In this document: positions 38,843 to 49,576 of the stretch, piece by piece
How the letters are laid out: each line of letters begins with the position of its first letter
Numbering within the stretch: position 1 is the stretch's first letter
Assembly: GCF_033100135.1 (NCBI RefSeq)
Contig: NZ_CP136920.1
Location: forward strand, 5,327,001 to 5,391,000
Direction of reading: 5' to 3'
Source: Rubellicoccus peritrichatus
Lineage (GTDB): Bacteria; Verrucomicrobiota; Verrucomicrobiia; Opitutales; Cerasicoccaceae
DNA: 64,000 nucleotides
Notes under the pieces: generated by a model
Database searches by the model: none
Told to the model about the DNA's origin: nothing
Seen by the model: only the letters and a program-made list of their open reading frames with translations
Program-made: the position numbers and the translations under genes

Positions 38843-39472
38843 TCAGGAGTCGTCACCTGTCTGCTCAGTTTCCTGCTCAGGGGCCGGAGGTGGCGGAGGC
38901 GTTGTCGATGGTGGCTTACCAGGCGAAGCCGGCATGGCTCCGGCGGCAGGAGGCTTCATTGGCACACGGAAAGAGGCAGGTGGCGGCGGTGGTGGTGTCT
39001 TTGGAGGCGTTGGTGCCTTCAAGCCCAGCTTGTCGCGCTCTTCTTTTGGAATACCAAAAGGAGGTGCAAAGCTCCATGCGGAAGCCCCTGGCGTGTAGAC
39101 ATCATCACCTTCTCCCTTATTCAAAAACGCATAAGTCTGACGGCCATTACGGAGCAGTGCCGGGCTGCTGGGGCCAAGCATGCGCTTGCCATCGTCCGAA
39201 TACTTGGGCTTCGGATCATAAGTGTATTGAATTTTAATCGTATCCCCTTCTTTCAAGCCACTCGGACTTTTGAAGGCCTTGAGCACTTCCGCCGTTGCAT
39301 TGACATCCTGTCCTTCGGCAGGTGGCTCAAGCTTGGTCGTCTCAACGAGGGAAACCTTTATTTCCAACCATTCCTGAGCTTCAGCCTGGGAAGTCGGACT
39401 TGTCATGGCAAATGCTGGCATTGCGGCGACACCGGCAATTACAGCTGTGAGAATTAGACGGGATTTGGTCAT
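38843..39472 (-). CDS. Secreted proline-rich protein
   Basis: 209 residues from ATG at 39472; a longer frame to 39601 overlaps the divergent gene and is unlikely. Signal peptide ends AMPAFA. Residues about 25-115 form a small beta domain (EWLEIKVSLVETTKLEPP, DTIKIQYTYDPKPKY). Residues about 130-209 are low-complexity Pro/Ala/Lys-rich (PPKTPPPPPPASF). Such tails span peptidoglycan or are surface-exposed. Two bases from the RadC gene, so one transcript. Function unknown. Confidence 0.75.
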   Translation of the reverse strand: MTKSRLILTAVIAGVAAMPAFAMTSPTSQAEAQEWLEIKVSLVETTKLEPPAEGQDVNATAEVLKAFKSPSGLKEGDTIKIQYTYDPKPKYSDDGKRMLGPSSPALLRNGRQTYAFLNKGEGDDVYTPGASAWSFAPPFGIPKEERDKLGLKAPTPPKTPPPPPPASFRVPMKPPAAGAMPASPGKPPSTTPPPPPAPEQETEQTGDDS

Positions 39473-39586
39473 GATATTTGAGCAATGATAAAAAAGATGC
39501 ATTTGTAAAAAAGGATGTGGGCGCTGGTCGCAAGGAAAACCGACCTTGAGCTTGCCTTTAGGACACGAATGCTTAAGCTCAGTTTC

Positions 39587-40405
39587 ATGAAAGCATCGCA
39601 TGCCATCGTTATGATGCTCCTGGCCACCTGCCTGTCTTCGGCAGCAACTCCTCTGGTGGAAACCGGGGCAAACAAGAGCGAGATTTACAAGCAGATGGGT
39701 CCGCCCGATGGAATTCTGGAACTTCCATCCAAGACTGTGCTTATGTACCAGAATGCTGAATTGACCTTGGTTGATGGTATTTTGACCGCTTCAACCTGGA
39801 AAACCGATGAGGAAGTAGCTCTGGAAACGGCACATCAGGAAAAAGTTAAGGCCGACTGGGACAGGTATCAGGAAACACTGGCTGCAGAAAGACATGAAAC
39901 AGGCTTGGCCATACTGAAACGCAAAAAGAATGATCCCGCCTTTCTTAAGCTTCCTGGACGCGATCAGGCCCGTTTCTGGCGGGATTTCACTCGCGATTAT
40001 CCTTCAGTCGATGCTTCGGAGCAATTTGAAGCAGCTATCGTTGTTGCTCAGGCAGAGGCAAACCTAGCCCAGGAGCAGGCTGCCCTCTATGCTGAGTCAC
40101 AGGCCCAACAGCAGAAGCCATTTACCACGACTACGAGTTTGATCGATACGGTCGATGTGGGTGGCTATGCTTATAACGGTGGATATTTTTATCCTCCCTA
40201 CTCACCAACTGTGGTTGCAATTTCCCCATCGAACACGGTCGTAGTTGGTGGAGGCAACTATTGCCCGCCAGTCAAAACACGGCCGATTCTCAATGTCGGT
40301 TACAAATCGAATAACTTTGGCGTCAGTTTCAGCAGCGGTGGAGGCACCTATGGGAGGCCATGCATCTACCCACAACCTCGCCCGGTTGTGATTGTGAATC
40401 CGTAA
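39587..40405 (+). CDS. Exported protein with coiled Ala/Gln-rich region
   Basis: 272 residues from the ATG at 39587 (MKASHAIVMM). Signal peptide to about residue 20. Residues about 20-60 resemble a SmpA/OmlA- or Lpp-like fold (NKSEIYKQMGPPDGI, a G-P/D turn). Residues 70-170 are charged helices (EAAIVVAQAEANLAQEQAAL), and the end is Gly/Tyr/Pro-rich, loop-rich (VGGGNYCPPV, SSGGGTYGRPC), with two Cys. An outer-membrane-associated structural role is possible. It diverges from the proline-rich protein gene. Confidence 0.6.
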   Translation: MKASHAIVMMLLATCLSSAATPLVETGANKSEIYKQMGPPDGILELPSKTVLMYQNAELTLVDGILTASTWKTDEEVALETAHQEKVKADWDRYQETLAAERHETGLAILKRKKNDPAFLKLPGRDQARFWRDFTRDYPSVDASEQFEAAIVVAQAEANLAQEQAALYAESQAQQQKPFTTTTSLIDTVDVGGYAYNGGYFYPPYSPTVVAISPSNTVVVGGGNYCPPVKTRPILNVGYKSNNFGVSFSSGGGTYGRPCIYPQPRPVVIVNP

Positions 40406-40501
40406 AATAATACCACTTTTCATTCATTTTCAGGATGAACAACGGCAAAGATATGCGCTTCACTTCACGGTAAAGAGTCTGCTACTATTGAATAAAACTT
40501 A

Positions 40502-40519
40502 GGCGAGTTCCATCTCGCC
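40502..40519 (+). promoter_or_regulatory. Leader hairpin before the YihY gene
   Basis: GGCGAG and CTCGCC pair around a 6-nt loop, 13 nt before the ATG at 40533. It covers the region where a Shine-Dalgarno would lie and might limit initiation, or it may be a chance stem. Confidence 0.3.
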
Positions 40520-40532
40520 CGAGAATCAATTC

Positions 40533-42047
40533 ATGGGGGACGCAACACAATCGGCCAAAAAAAGCCTCATCACTCAGGCACGTGATGCAGCCAGCGCAAT
40601 CCCGCATCTGATCGGCAAGGAAATCTGGCATACAAAGAATCTGGAAGAGCGCGGCTTGAAAGCCTCGGTCTTTGGATTGCTTCGCATTGTGACGATTACC
40701 TACGAAGGCATTAACAAGAATCGCATTCCCAGCCAGGCCGCCGCCCTCTCCTACTACACGCTGATCGCCCTGGGTCCGCTGATCGCAATCATCATTATGG
40801 TTTCCGGATTCGTGGTGAAAGAGAATCAGGAGCAAGTGACCACAGATGCATTAACCAAACTCGTCTACTTTATTGCTCCATCCGCGGAACAAGCTTCGAA
40901 CATGGAGCTGGATGACTTTTTTGATGATCTGGATAGTTCCAGCACATTGAATACTGTGCCTGGAGATCCTGAGGTGGAAAAAGTAGATCCGCAAATCGTA
41001 GAGTTTATCCAGGGGGTCGTTGATAATACCCGCTCTGGTGCGGTCGGCGTGATCGGGACATTAATCCTGATCGTTATTTGTATCCAGCTGCTTTCCACCA
41101 TTGAAAAAACATTCAACACCATCTGGGGAGTTCGTCTCTCACGAAGCCTGGCCCAACAGGTCATCTTTTATTGGACCTTTATCAGCCTCGGTGCAGTCGT
41201 CAGTTTTACTGCATTGACCCTGGGAGTGGGCACCACGATCGCAAAAGGCGTTGAGCAGCTGCCTTTCTTCGGTGAAATGTTCCGTGACTGGTTCATCGCA
41301 CTTGCGCCAGTCTTTGTGTTTTTGCTTATCATCCTGCTGCTCACTTTTTTCAATCGCTTTATCCCCAACACCCGGGTCCGCTGGGTTCCGGCCGCACTGG
41401 GTGCCGTGATTGTGGCAATACTTTTAGGGCTTAATAAATCCCTCAGCTTTCTTTACATCGGTTTCGTAATCCGGCAGCAAAGCCTGTTCGGTGCAGTCGG
41501 CATTCTGCCTATCCTGCTCTTCGGACTTTTCGTTTTCTGGGTTGTCCTGCTGCTCGGCGGACAACTGACCTATGCGATTCAAAACGTAAACACACTGACC
41601 AATCAACGTGCCTGGGAGAACGTCAGTATTCGCACCCGGGAAGCCCTCAGCCTGACCGCTCTGTTGCTAATATCACGTCGTTTTCAACACTGTGGCAGCC
41701 CCTACTCCGCTGATGAGCTTTCAGGAAAGATCCGGGTCCCGGGCAACATTCTCAATGAAACCCTGACCCGCCTCTGCGACCTCGGTTACCTTATCCCAGT
41801 GGAAGCAAGAAACGCTTCCAAAGAAGACGATTCGCGTTACCAACCATGTATTCCCCTGGAAGCAATAACGCTGGCGGAATTCAAGAATCGCCTCGAAACA
41901 TTTGGCAATAACGATGGTGGTGAATTAATACAATCCATTGATCCAATTCTCCCATATTACAATCAGCATCTCTTGAACTACGAAGATGACACTGACGCCA
42001 ATATCCCGTTGAGTGAATTGCTCAAACAAGTGGAAAAGAAGCAGTGA
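40533..42047 (+). CDS. YihY/BrkB-family inner membrane protein
   Basis: 504 residues with six to seven membrane helices. PSQAAALSYYTLIALGPLIA is the family's signature of the first helix. Residues about 195-345 hold the rest of the helices. The last 130 residues are soluble with a winged-helix-like block (YSADELSGKIRVPGNILNE, LTRLCDLGYLIPVE). Members are envelope proteins of unclear function; the RNase BN label is disproven. Stands alone. Confidence 0.9.
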   Translation: MGDATQSAKKSLITQARDAASAIPHLIGKEIWHTKNLEERGLKASVFGLLRIVTITYEGINKNRIPSQAAALSYYTLIALGPLIAIIIMVSGFVVKENQEQVTTDALTKLVYFIAPSAEQASNMELDDFFDDLDSSSTLNTVPGDPEVEKVDPQIVEFIQGVVDNTRSGAVGVIGTLILIVICIQLLSTIEKTFNTIWGVRLSRSLAQQVIFYWTFISLGAVVSFTALTLGVGTTIAKGVEQLPFFGEMFRDWFIALAPVFVFLLIILLLTFFNRFIPNTRVRWVPAALGAVIVAILLGLNKSLSFLYIGFVIRQQSLFGAVGILPILLFGLFVFWVVLLLGGQLTYAIQNVNTLTNQRAWENVSIRTREALSLTALLLISRRFQHCGSPYSADELSGKIRVPGNILNETLTRLCDLGYLIPVEARNASKEDDSRYQPCIPLEAITLAEFKNRLETFGNNDGGELIQSIDPILPYYNQHLLNYEDDTDANIPLSELLKQVEKKQ

Positions 42048-42211
42048 ATTAAACAATTCGTAAGGCTCCCATTCTCTAAAATCCGTTTCAACCAGTCGAA
42101 TAGGGACGGCATTCAGTCGACTCTCCCAGCCCCCAAAAGATATAACCATACCCAACGCCTGAGGTAGAAGCATGACGAACCTCTGGCAATAATTACTGGC
42201 AAGAGGTAAAC

Positions 42212-43174
42212 ATGGAGTTGCAAAATTACGAAATGAAACGAGCGAGCCTTGTTTCTGCATTTAAACAACAACTGGAGAACACACCGGAGATAGCTCAACA
42301 GGAGCTTAACCTATCATGGAGCAACTGGGGTTTCGGAATGGAGCCATTGGAAACCACAGCTCAACGACTCGAGAAAAACAACATCCACTGGATTGAATTA
42401 CACGGTAACCAATATGGTGATAACCTGGGTTATCAAGCCAAGGACGTTCTAAGGACACTAGGGCGTCATAACATTAAAGTTGCCGGTCTTTGCGGTATGT
42501 TTGGATCTGAGAACGACCTCTCAAGCAACTCAGGTATTTCCAGACAGAATGCCATCGATTACATCAGACGGCAGTTGGAGTTAGGTTACGAAGTAGGCGC
42601 ATCTTACATGCTTGTCGTTCCTGGCGCAGTTGGGCGCGCTCAAGCTTACGACGACAACGAATTCGAACGTTCGGTGGAAACCCTGCGTATTGTCGCAGAT
42701 GACTTCATCAAGGCTAACATACGCGCAGCAATAGAGCCCATTCGCTCAGCCGAAGTTTCATTCATTCATACCATTGCCGACGCCAAGCGATACATCGCTG
42801 CCTTGGACCACCCGGGCGTGCAGCATATCAATGCCGACATCTACCATATGCAGTCGGAAGAATCCAACATCCCCGAAGCAATTCTCGATGCCGGAGACAT
42901 GCTCATCAATCTCCACTTGGCAGATTCCAATCGCTGCGCACTGGGAGAAGGCTCTATCGATCTCGATGCGATCCTCATGGCCTTGTATGTATTGCAATAC
43001 TGCGACAGCCACCGCTTTGCCACCCCTGAGCCTCTCGGGCCCGGAGGTGACCCTTATCCGGCAATGTTCGGCAAACCTAATGCGGAGTTACTGGATAAAC
43101 TCGTCGCTCAAACAGCCAGCTACTGGCGGAAGCGGGAGAATCACATCAAAGCGCTAAGTCCTGTATTGAGCTAA
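42212..43174 (+). CDS. Sugar-phosphate isomerase/epimerase (D-tagatose 3-epimerase-like TIM barrel)
   Basis: 320 residues. WGFGMEPLETTAQRLEKNNI starts the barrel. IEPIRSAEVSF has the metal Glu, NADIYHMQ the Asp/His pair, and LHLADSNRCALGEGSIDLD the family block. A good ribosome site AAGAGGT sits before the ATG. It would isomerise a keto-sugar. Close to an aldo/keto reductase gene about 400 bp downstream; the two may serve one sugar-breakdown path. Confidence 0.85.
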   Translation: MELQNYEMKRASLVSAFKQQLENTPEIAQQELNLSWSNWGFGMEPLETTAQRLEKNNIHWIELHGNQYGDNLGYQAKDVLRTLGRHNIKVAGLCGMFGSENDLSSNSGISRQNAIDYIRRQLELGYEVGASYMLVVPGAVGRAQAYDDNEFERSVETLRIVADDFIKANIRAAIEPIRSAEVSFIHTIADAKRYIAALDHPGVQHINADIYHMQSEESNIPEAILDAGDMLINLHLADSNRCALGEGSIDLDAILMALYVLQYCDSHRFATPEPLGPGGDPYPAMFGKPNAELLDKLVAQTASYWRKRENHIKALSPVLS

Positions 43175-43313
43175 AGAAATAAGGGGAAAGAAGACATTCT
43201 GCCCACTACTCCTTTGTTGTGGAGAACGACCTTGTCGGCATGTAGTAGAATGCATGCCAAAGAATGTATCGATCTTTCTGCTGGTTTGGTGTAGCAAATA
43301 ATTCACTCGAACC

Positions 43314-43550
43314 ATGACAGAAGAAATCGAACGAAACCTGGGGGAGCAACCCATCGCTGCAATCATTGCAGAGCATGAACTCAAATCGAGTGACCTTGTT
43401 GCTGCGTCGGCGGAACACATTACCCACAAAATGGTGTCTCGAGCATGCAAAGGCAGAAGGTTAACCAAAAATGTCCAAGCTAAAATTCGTAATGCTCTGA
43501 ATAATGCGACCAGCAAAGAGTACGCGATCAAGGAATTGTTTACCTACTGA
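43314..43550 (+). CDS. Small HTH-like protein
   Basis: 78 residues. A likely helix-turn-helix: PIAAIIAEHELKSSDLVAAS, then HITHKMVSRACKGRRLTKNV and QAKIRNALNNATSKEY. The order of a short helix, a turn and a basic recognition helix (RACKGRRLTK) resembles XRE-type domains. It lies alone between the epimerase and the aldo/keto reductase. An overlapping leftward frame exists but is not better. It may act as a small DNA-binding protein; not proven. Confidence 0.6.
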   Translation: MTEEIERNLGEQPIAAIIAEHELKSSDLVAASAEHITHKMVSRACKGRRLTKNVQAKIRNALNNATSKEYAIKELFTY

Positions 43551-43587
43551 GTTTCCTTAATAGTATTTTTGCAACTAACCCCAAAAT

Positions 43588-44571
43588 ATGAAAAACAGAC
43601 TTTTAGGAAAAGACGGATACGAAATCAGTGAGATTGGCTTGGGCTGCTGGCAGCTCGGAGGCAGCTGGGGTCCCACGCTTGATAAGGACACCGCCTTCTC
43701 CATCATGTTGGCTGCAGTTGACAATGGAGTTACTTTTTTTGATACAGCCAATGTCTATGGCTCCGGGCGCAGTGAAGAGTTGATTGGTGAATTCATGCGT
43801 AAGCAGAACCTTTCTCTCACTGTCGCCACAAAGCTAGGACGCACCCCCGATGCCTACCCGGACAAATACTCTGAAGCAGTGCTGCGCCGATCGGTGGAGG
43901 GCTCACTCAAGAGACTTGGAGTCGAAGCACTCGACTTGATTCAACTCCATTGCGTGCCAATGGAAGTACTCCAAAGAGGAGAAATCTTTGACTGGCTCCG
44001 GCTTCTCAAACAGGAAGGCTTGATTAAGCACTTTGGTGCCAGTGTCGAAACGGTTGAAGAAGGGTTGCTTTGCACAAAGCAGGAAGGGCTGCTATCCCTA
44101 CAGGTCATCTTCAATGTCTACCGTCAGAAGCTGGTCGACGAACTACTTCCCCAGGCCAAAGAAAAAGGGGTGGGCATCATTGTCCGGCTACCACTTGCCA
44201 GTGGATTACTCAGTGGGAAATTCACAAAAGAAACGATATTTCCTGAAGACGATCACAGGAATTTCAACCAGAATGGCGAAGCCTTTAATGTGGGCGAAAC
44301 TTTCGCCGGAATTCCATTTGAAACAGGGGTTGACCTGACAGATCAGCTCAAAGCATTTGTGCCTGAAGGGATGTCACTGGCTCAAATGAGTCAACGCTGG
44401 ATTCTGGACCACGAGGCGGTATCTACCATCATTCCAGGCGCCAGCTCTGCTTCACAGGCAGAGAGAAATGCAGGCATTTCCAATCTCAATCCATTATCAC
44501 CTGAACTCCATAAAGCGCTTTCTGAGTTTTACACTGCCAACGTGCAAAAGCACATTCGCGGGCCATATTGA
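43588..44571 (+). CDS. Aldo/keto reductase
   Basis: 327 residues, TIM barrel. FFDTANVYGSGRSEELIGE carries the catalytic Asp/Tyr, VATKLGR the Lys, DLIQLHCVP the His, and IIPGASSASQAERNAG near the C-terminus binds NADP. The substrate class is open: sugar or aldehyde. It follows the epimerase and HTH gene in the same direction. Confidence 0.92.
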   Translation: MKNRLLGKDGYEISEIGLGCWQLGGSWGPTLDKDTAFSIMLAAVDNGVTFFDTANVYGSGRSEELIGEFMRKQNLSLTVATKLGRTPDAYPDKYSEAVLRRSVEGSLKRLGVEALDLIQLHCVPMEVLQRGEIFDWLRLLKQEGLIKHFGASVETVEEGLLCTKQEGLLSLQVIFNVYRQKLVDELLPQAKEKGVGIIVRLPLASGLLSGKFTKETIFPEDDHRNFNQNGEAFNVGETFAGIPFETGVDLTDQLKAFVPEGMSLAQMSQRWILDHEAVSTIIPGASSASQAERNAGISNLNPLSPELHKALSEFYTANVQKHIRGPY

Positions 44572-44616
44572 ATCTGACAATTGGAATAAACGTCCAGGCT
44601 ACGCTTCTAATCAAAG

Positions 44617-45465
44617 ATGAGGAAATTCCTGTTTTCACGACGGACATTATGTTGCCTGCTGCTTCTGTCTGCAATCGTAGCTTCCACCCTGACATGGGCG
44701 CGCTGGCGACCTGCGCAAAGATTTGAATTTCAGGAGCTGAAGGCCAATGAACTCCGCCTAGTGACATGGAACGTCGGCTACTTTGCCGCGACGCATAATA
44801 AAAACCTGCGGGATGTTGATATCGCGGAAATCGTTGATGTTCTTGATGGGATATCCCCGGATGCCGTCGTCCTGCAGGAGCTTAGTTCTGTTCAGCAAGC
44901 TGAGACAATTGCTGAAGGCCTCGGGGCGGATTGGCACGCTCATACCGTGGAAACCGGACACCAAGGCCAAGTCCTTGCCGTCTTATCCGATCTGCCATAT
45001 GAGAAGGTTTATTCCGAAGAAGCAGGCGGACGCAACATGGTCGGCGTCACTCTCGGAGAGAATCCTGAACAGCAAATGTTCATCCTTGGTGTTCACTCAC
45101 CGCACCCTGCCCGAGGCATGTCGGATACGGTTGATAACATTCGAGGTGCGGTTGCCATGACGGCGAATAGAGATGAACCCATTCGCATCATCGCAGGCGA
45201 TATGAACTACAATTTTGATGTCGATGATACCGATGGGCCACTCTATCAGGAGATCATGGATGTCCTCTCGGACAGTACCGAGGCGCTTGGCGAAACTTAT
45301 TACGCTCATACCAGAATCGACCATGTTTTCCACTTCCCTGAAACCCTGGATGTGGTCGAAGAAGTGTCCGGTATGGTCGATCTTCCCCTACGCTTCGCCA
45401 ACGTCCCAGGTTTCAGAGATCATCGACCCATCGTCGTCACTTATGATATGACCGAAATGCTGTAA
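44617..45465 (+). CDS. Endonuclease/exonuclease/phosphatase-family membrane protein
   Basis: 282 residues. An N-terminal hydrophobic segment (LLLLSAIVASTLTWARW) serves as signal-anchor. The EEP motifs are LVTWNVGYFA, VVLQELSS, IAGDMNYNFD, TRIDHVF and DHRPIVVTYD: metal Glu, Asp/Asn and Asp/His are present. A second EEP protein occurs at 33 kb but shares only the motifs. Its stop is 8 bp from the convergent carB stop. Confidence 0.85.
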   Translation: MRKFLFSRRTLCCLLLLSAIVASTLTWARWRPAQRFEFQELKANELRLVTWNVGYFAATHNKNLRDVDIAEIVDVLDGISPDAVVLQELSSVQQAETIAEGLGADWHAHTVETGHQGQVLAVLSDLPYEKVYSEEAGGRNMVGVTLGENPEQQMFILGVHSPHPARGMSDTVDNIRGAVAMTANRDEPIRIIAGDMNYNFDVDDTDGPLYQEIMDVLSDSTEALGETYYAHTRIDHVFHFPETLDVVEEVSGMVDLPLRFANVPGFRDHRPIVVTYDMTEML

Positions 45466-45473
45466 GCGTAAGC

Positions 45474-48400
45474 TTACACCTTCAGCTCGTTGGCAAACTC
45501 CTGCAGAGAACGCACTTCGAGTGGCTTCTCCTTAATCGCCTTGATACCATTCAATGCGGCTTCGGCCCCGGTGATCGTAGTCATGATGCAAACGCGGCGC
45601 ATGACAGCTTCGGAGCGAATGGCATTCTCGTCCTGACGTGGGATTTGCCCACTCGGCGTGTTAATGATCAAGGAAACCTCGTTGTTCTTGAGCATATCGA
45701 GCACATTCGGACGCGCACCCTCGCTGAGTTTGAAGAGGCGCTGGACGGAAACACCATTTTCTTCCAGTGTCTGGGCCGTTCCTTCGGTCGAATGGATTTC
45801 GAAACCGAGTTTGATAAGCTGACGGGCAATATCCACCGCGCGGTCTTTGTCTGCCGGTTTGACAGAAAGGAATACCTTGCCACCTTCAGGCAATGGAGGT
45901 TGTGCCGCCATCTGCGCTTTAGCCAGGGCAATACCAAGATCATGATCGATGCCCATGACTTCACCCGTGCTTCGCATCTCCGGTGAAAGCGTAACGGCAG
46001 CCCCCGGGAAGCGAACGAATGGGAAAACACTCTCTTTAACCGCCCAAAAGTGCGGTGTGATTTCTTCTGTAAAGCCAATGTCCTTTAGTTTTTCACCAGC
46101 CATGACACGTGCAGCATACTTGGCCAGTGGCACTCCAATTGCCTTGGAAACAAAGGGCACCGTCCGCGAAGCACGCGGATTCACTTCGAGAATATAAAGG
46201 TCATCGCCCTTGATTGCAAATTGGATATTCATCAACCCGACAACCTCCAGTTCGCGAGCAAGGTCATGAGTCGCCTTACGCACCTTATCGAGCATTTCTT
46301 TGCCTAAAGTATGTGGTGGCAGGACCATGGCGGCATCACCACTGTGAACACCTGCATGCTCGATGTGCTCAAGCATTCCACCGATCACGGTCGTCTCACC
46401 ATCACTAATGGCATCGACATCCAGCTCGTAGGCTTCCTCCAAAAACTTGTCGATCAGGACGGGTTTTCCAGGAGCAGCATCGAAAGCTTCACGGATGACA
46501 TGTTTCATTTCATCCATTGCGTAGACGATAAACATCCCGCGGCCACCAAGAACAAAACTCGGCCGAAGCAGAATCGGGAACCCGATTTCACCGGCCAACT
46601 CATAGGCTTGCTCCGGAGTCATTGCCGTCGCGTTTTGCGGCTGCTTCAAACCAGTGCGATCAAGGATCTCCTTGAACTGCTGACGGTCCTCGGCCACATC
46701 GATATTCTCCGGAGTGGTTCCGATGATGTTAACACCGTTGTCCTTCAGTTCGCTGGCAAGATTCAGCGGCGTCTGCCCACCAAACTGGACAATGGCCCCG
46801 GTACAACCCTGCTGGTTGTAGATCTCCAGAACATCTTCAAGCGTTAATGGCTCAAAGAAGAGACGGTCCGAAGTGTCATAGTCGGTTGAAACCGTCTCGG
46901 GGTTGGAATTAACCATCACTGTCTCGTAGCCCTGCTCACGTAAGGCAAACGAAGCATGGACACAGCAATAGTCGAACTCAATCCCCTGCCCGATCCGGTT
47001 GGGACCGCCACCGAGAATCATGATCTTCTTTTTGTCATCCGTTGCGATCTCGTTCTCTTGACCATAGCTTGAATAATAGTATGGCGTGTAAGCTTCAAAC
47101 TCGGCTGCGCAGGTATCGACGAGGCGGAAATTGGTCGCGATGCCGTTTTCTTCGCGCATCTTCTTGATATTGCGAATCTTGGTTCCAAGGATATCAGACA
47201 GCTGGAGGTCCGTGTAACCCGCACTCTTGGCCTCGCGGAGAATTTCAGGCGTCAGGCCTTTCATCTTACCAGCACGCAGCGATTGCTCCATGTCGATGAT
47301 CTCCTTCACCTGATGGAGGAACCATTTGTCGATATGGTTGATCTGATGGATCTCTTCAATGCTGAAACCAGCAAGGAAAGCGTAACGGAGATAGAAAACA
47401 CGCTCCAGCGTCGGAGTTGCCAGCCCGGCACGAATAGCCGTTTCGTCGGTCAAGTCCGTGTCGCCATATTTGCCGCCGCCACCATAGCCGCGTGCACCAA
47501 TCTCCAAAGAGCGAATGGCCTTCTGGAAAGACTCCTTGAAAGTCCGCCCAATCGCCATGGCCTCACCGACACTCTTCATCGAAGAGGTCAAAGTCTTGTC
47601 CGTGCCGACAAACTTCTCAAAAGCGAAACGCGGCATCTTGGTCACGACATAATCAATCGTGGGCTCGAAGGAAGCCGGAGTCTCGCGGGTGATATCGTTG
47701 CGCAACTCATCAAGACTGTAACCGACCGCAAGCTTGGCTGCGATCTTGGCAATCGGGAATCCTGTTGCCTTCGAGGCAAGTGCGGAGGACCGCGATACCC
47801 GTGGATTCATCTCGATCACGATCATTCGGCCGTTGGCAGGGTTGACCGCAAACTGGATGTTCGAACCACCCGTCTCAACACCAATCGCCCGAATGACGGC
47901 AAAAGATGCGTCACGCATCAGCTGGTATTCCTTATCGGTCAAGGTCATCGCAGGGGCGATGGTGATGGAATCACCGGTGTGAACACCCATCGGGTCAAAA
48001 TTCTCAATCGAGCAAATGACGACACACTGGTCCTTGTGGTCGCGCATGACCTCCATCTCGTATTCCTTCCAGCCATTGAGGTATTCCTCAACGAGGATCT
48101 CGTTAACCGGAGACATATCGAGACCGTGCTTTGAAATCTCGTCAAACTCTTCGCGATTGTAGGCAATTCCGCCGCCGCTGCCACCGAGCGTGTAGCTTGG
48201 GCGGATAATGAGCGGGAAAGTCCCAATACGATCAGCCGCTTCACGGGCAGCTTCCAGAGTCTTGGCGGTTTCACTAAGTGGGATATCGAGGCCGATATCG
48301 ATCATGATCTGACGGAACTTCTCACGGTCTTCGCCCTTCTCAATTGCCTCTCTTTTGGCACCAATAAGTTCTACGCCATACTTCTCCAAAATGCCCAATT

Positions 48401-48710
48401 CGGCGAGTTTCAGGGAAAGATTCAGTCCGGTTTGGCCTCCAAGAGTAGGCAGAAGTGCCTGTGGTTTCTCGCGGGCAATGATCTTTTCCAGAATCTCCGG
48501 TGTGAGCGGCTCGATGTAGGTCACATCGGCGAAATCCGGGTCGGTCATGATAGTGGCCGGGTTGGAATTCACCAACACCACTTTGTAACCCTCTTCTCTC
48601 AGAGCCTTGCAGGCCTGGGTTCCGGAATAGTCAAATTCGCAGGCTTGCCCAATAACAATGGGGCCGGAGCCGATGATCAGGATGGTTTCAATATCAGTGC
48701 GCTTGGGCAT
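45474..48710 (-). CDS. carB: Carbamoyl-phosphate synthase large subunit CarB
   Basis: 1078 residues, usual for CarB. Two tandem ATP-grasp halves (start of the first with [20 protein letters not shown]; the second with [20 protein letters not shown]), an oligomerisation block in between, and a C-terminal MGS allosteric domain ending [19 protein letters not shown]. It makes carbamoyl phosphate for arginine and pyrimidine synthesis. carA is not adjacent. Confidence 0.97.
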   Translation of the reverse strand: MPKRTDIETILIIGSGPIVIGQACEFDYSGTQACKALREEGYKVVLVNSNPATIMTDPDFADVTYIEPLTPEILEKIIAREKPQALLPTLGGQTGLNLSLKLAELGILEKYGVELIGAKREAIEKGEDREKFRQIMIDIGLDIPLSETAKTLEAAREAADRIGTFPLIIRPSYTLGGSGGGIAYNREEFDEISKHGLDMSPVNEILVEEYLNGWKEYEMEVMRDHKDQCVVICSIENFDPMGVHTGDSITIAPAMTLTDKEYQLMRDASFAVIRAIGVETGGSNIQFAVNPANGRMIVIEMNPRVSRSSALASKATGFPIAKIAAKLAVGYSLDELRNDITRETPASFEPTIDYVVTKMPRFAFEKFVGTDKTLTSSMKSVGEAMAIGRTFKESFQKAIRSLEIGARGYGGGGKYGDTDLTDETAIRAGLATPTLERVFYLRYAFLAGFSIEEIHQINHIDKWFLHQVKEIIDMEQSLRAGKMKGLTPEILREAKSAGYTDLQLSDILGTKIRNIKKMREENGIATNFRLVDTCAAEFEAYTPYYYSSYGQENEIATDDKKKIMILGGGPNRIGQGIEFDYCCVHASFALREQGYETVMVNSNPETVSTDYDTSDRLFFEPLTLEDVLEIYNQQGCTGAIVQFGGQTPLNLASELKDNGVNIIGTTPENIDVAEDRQQFKEILDRTGLKQPQNATAMTPEQAYELAGEIGFPILLRPSFVLGGRGMFIVYAMDEMKHVIREAFDAAPGKPVLIDKFLEEAYELDVDAISDGETTVIGGMLEHIEHAGVHSGDAAMVLPPHTLGKEMLDKVRKATHDLARELEVVGLMNIQFAIKGDDLYILEVNPRASRTVPFVSKAIGVPLAKYAARVMAGEKLKDIGFTEEITPHFWAVKESVFPFVRFPGAAVTLSPEMRSTGEVMGIDHDLGIALAKAQMAAQPPLPEGGKVFLSVKPADKDRAVDIARQLIKLGFEIHSTEGTAQTLEENGVSVQRLFKLSEGARPNVLDMLKNNEVSLIINTPSGQIPRQDENAIRSEAVMRRVCIMTTITGAEAALNGIKAIKEKPLEVRSLQEFANELKV

Positions 48711-48856
48711 ATCTTGGACGGAATTTGGACAAAAGTTCGCGAAATTCTGGCCCTGCCCGCGTCCGGCGCAACCTTTTTAGTCGATTACTCCAAATCTGCC
48801 CATTGGTGGTTTTTTATTGCACATCATTCTTAAACTTTAATGATTAAAATCCATCC

Positions 48857-49489
48857 ATGAAACTCAAATTACTCTACTCACTACTTACTACACTGCTATC
48901 CTCAACAGCCGCCACTTTCGGTGCTCTGAGCGTTAGCTTCTCTTTCAGCCCCACCCTTCAGAGTGGTCTTGATCCTCAAGATCTGGCAAATGCCACCTGG
49001 AGTTTTACATACAACAGCTCTCAAACAAACTACGGGAATTTTGGTGGTTTCCCTGGAATTGTAACTGACAGCGCAGAGTTAACCATCACTGGATCAGTCA
49101 GCGTGGATGGCACTTATGCGATTATGGATGCCACAACAAACAACTTTCTGCTCATTCCAGATACCGGATTGGCCAATACAGCGTCAGTTGGAATCAATAC
49201 AAATGTCTCCGAATCCGAGTTTAGCTTTTCAGGCGTCACGGTCGAATTTTTCGGCCCAACTGGAACTCAAGTCGCCATTCCCGCGGTCAATGATCCAGTC
49301 TCTCCTTCCGACTTCAACGGCATAAGCCTTGCCAATGATGGTCAGTTCCGCGTCACCGTTGGCGGAGATTCTGGTGAGTTTACTTTCACTAACGCCACAA
49401 CCTCGGCCATCCCTGAGCCCGGCACATACGTTCTGATTGCAGGTCTTACTTCATTATTCCTAGCTTTCTACATACGCCGAAAGCAGTAA
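48857..49489 (+). CDS. PEP-CTERM sorting domain protein
   Basis: 210 residues. Signal peptide with TTLLSSTAATFGA. A beta-rich body with SFSFSPTLQSG, a TVTVGGDSG-like segment and a Cys-free core. C-terminal tag AIPEPGTYVLIAGLTSLFL followed by AFYIRRKQ. Exosortase-dependent surface export is inferred. It is convergent with a second PEP-CTERM gene, with a shared hairpin between. Confidence 0.82.
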   Translation: MKLKLLYSLLTTLLSSTAATFGALSVSFSFSPTLQSGLDPQDLANATWSFTYNSSQTNYGNFGGFPGIVTDSAELTITGSVSVDGTYAIMDATTNNFLLIPDTGLANTASVGINTNVSESEFSFSGVTVEFFGPTGTQVAIPAVNDPVSPSDFNGISLANDGQFRVTVGGDSGEFTFTNATTSAIPEPGTYVLIAGLTSLFLAFYIRRKQ

Positions 49490-49521
49490 TCTGCCTTCTT
49501 CAAATAATTTCCAGGCAACAA

Positions 49522-49551
49522 AAAGCCGCACTCTTTCTGAAACTGCGGTTT
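49522..49551 (-). terminator. Hairpin terminator between the two PEP-CTERM genes
   Basis: AAAGCCGCA pairs with TGCGGTTT with one wobble, around a 13-nt loop. On the minus strand the stem is followed by TTTTTG, so it mainly ends the leftward PEP-CTERM gene; the plus-strand tail is weaker. Confidence 0.75.
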
Positions 49552-49576
49552 AGAAAAGTTTTGGATTAGCGTTTAA

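Noticed and set aside
39473-39601. Longer start for the proline-rich protein
   Set aside because: The region overlaps the divergent gene's leader; a clear signal peptide starts at 39472.
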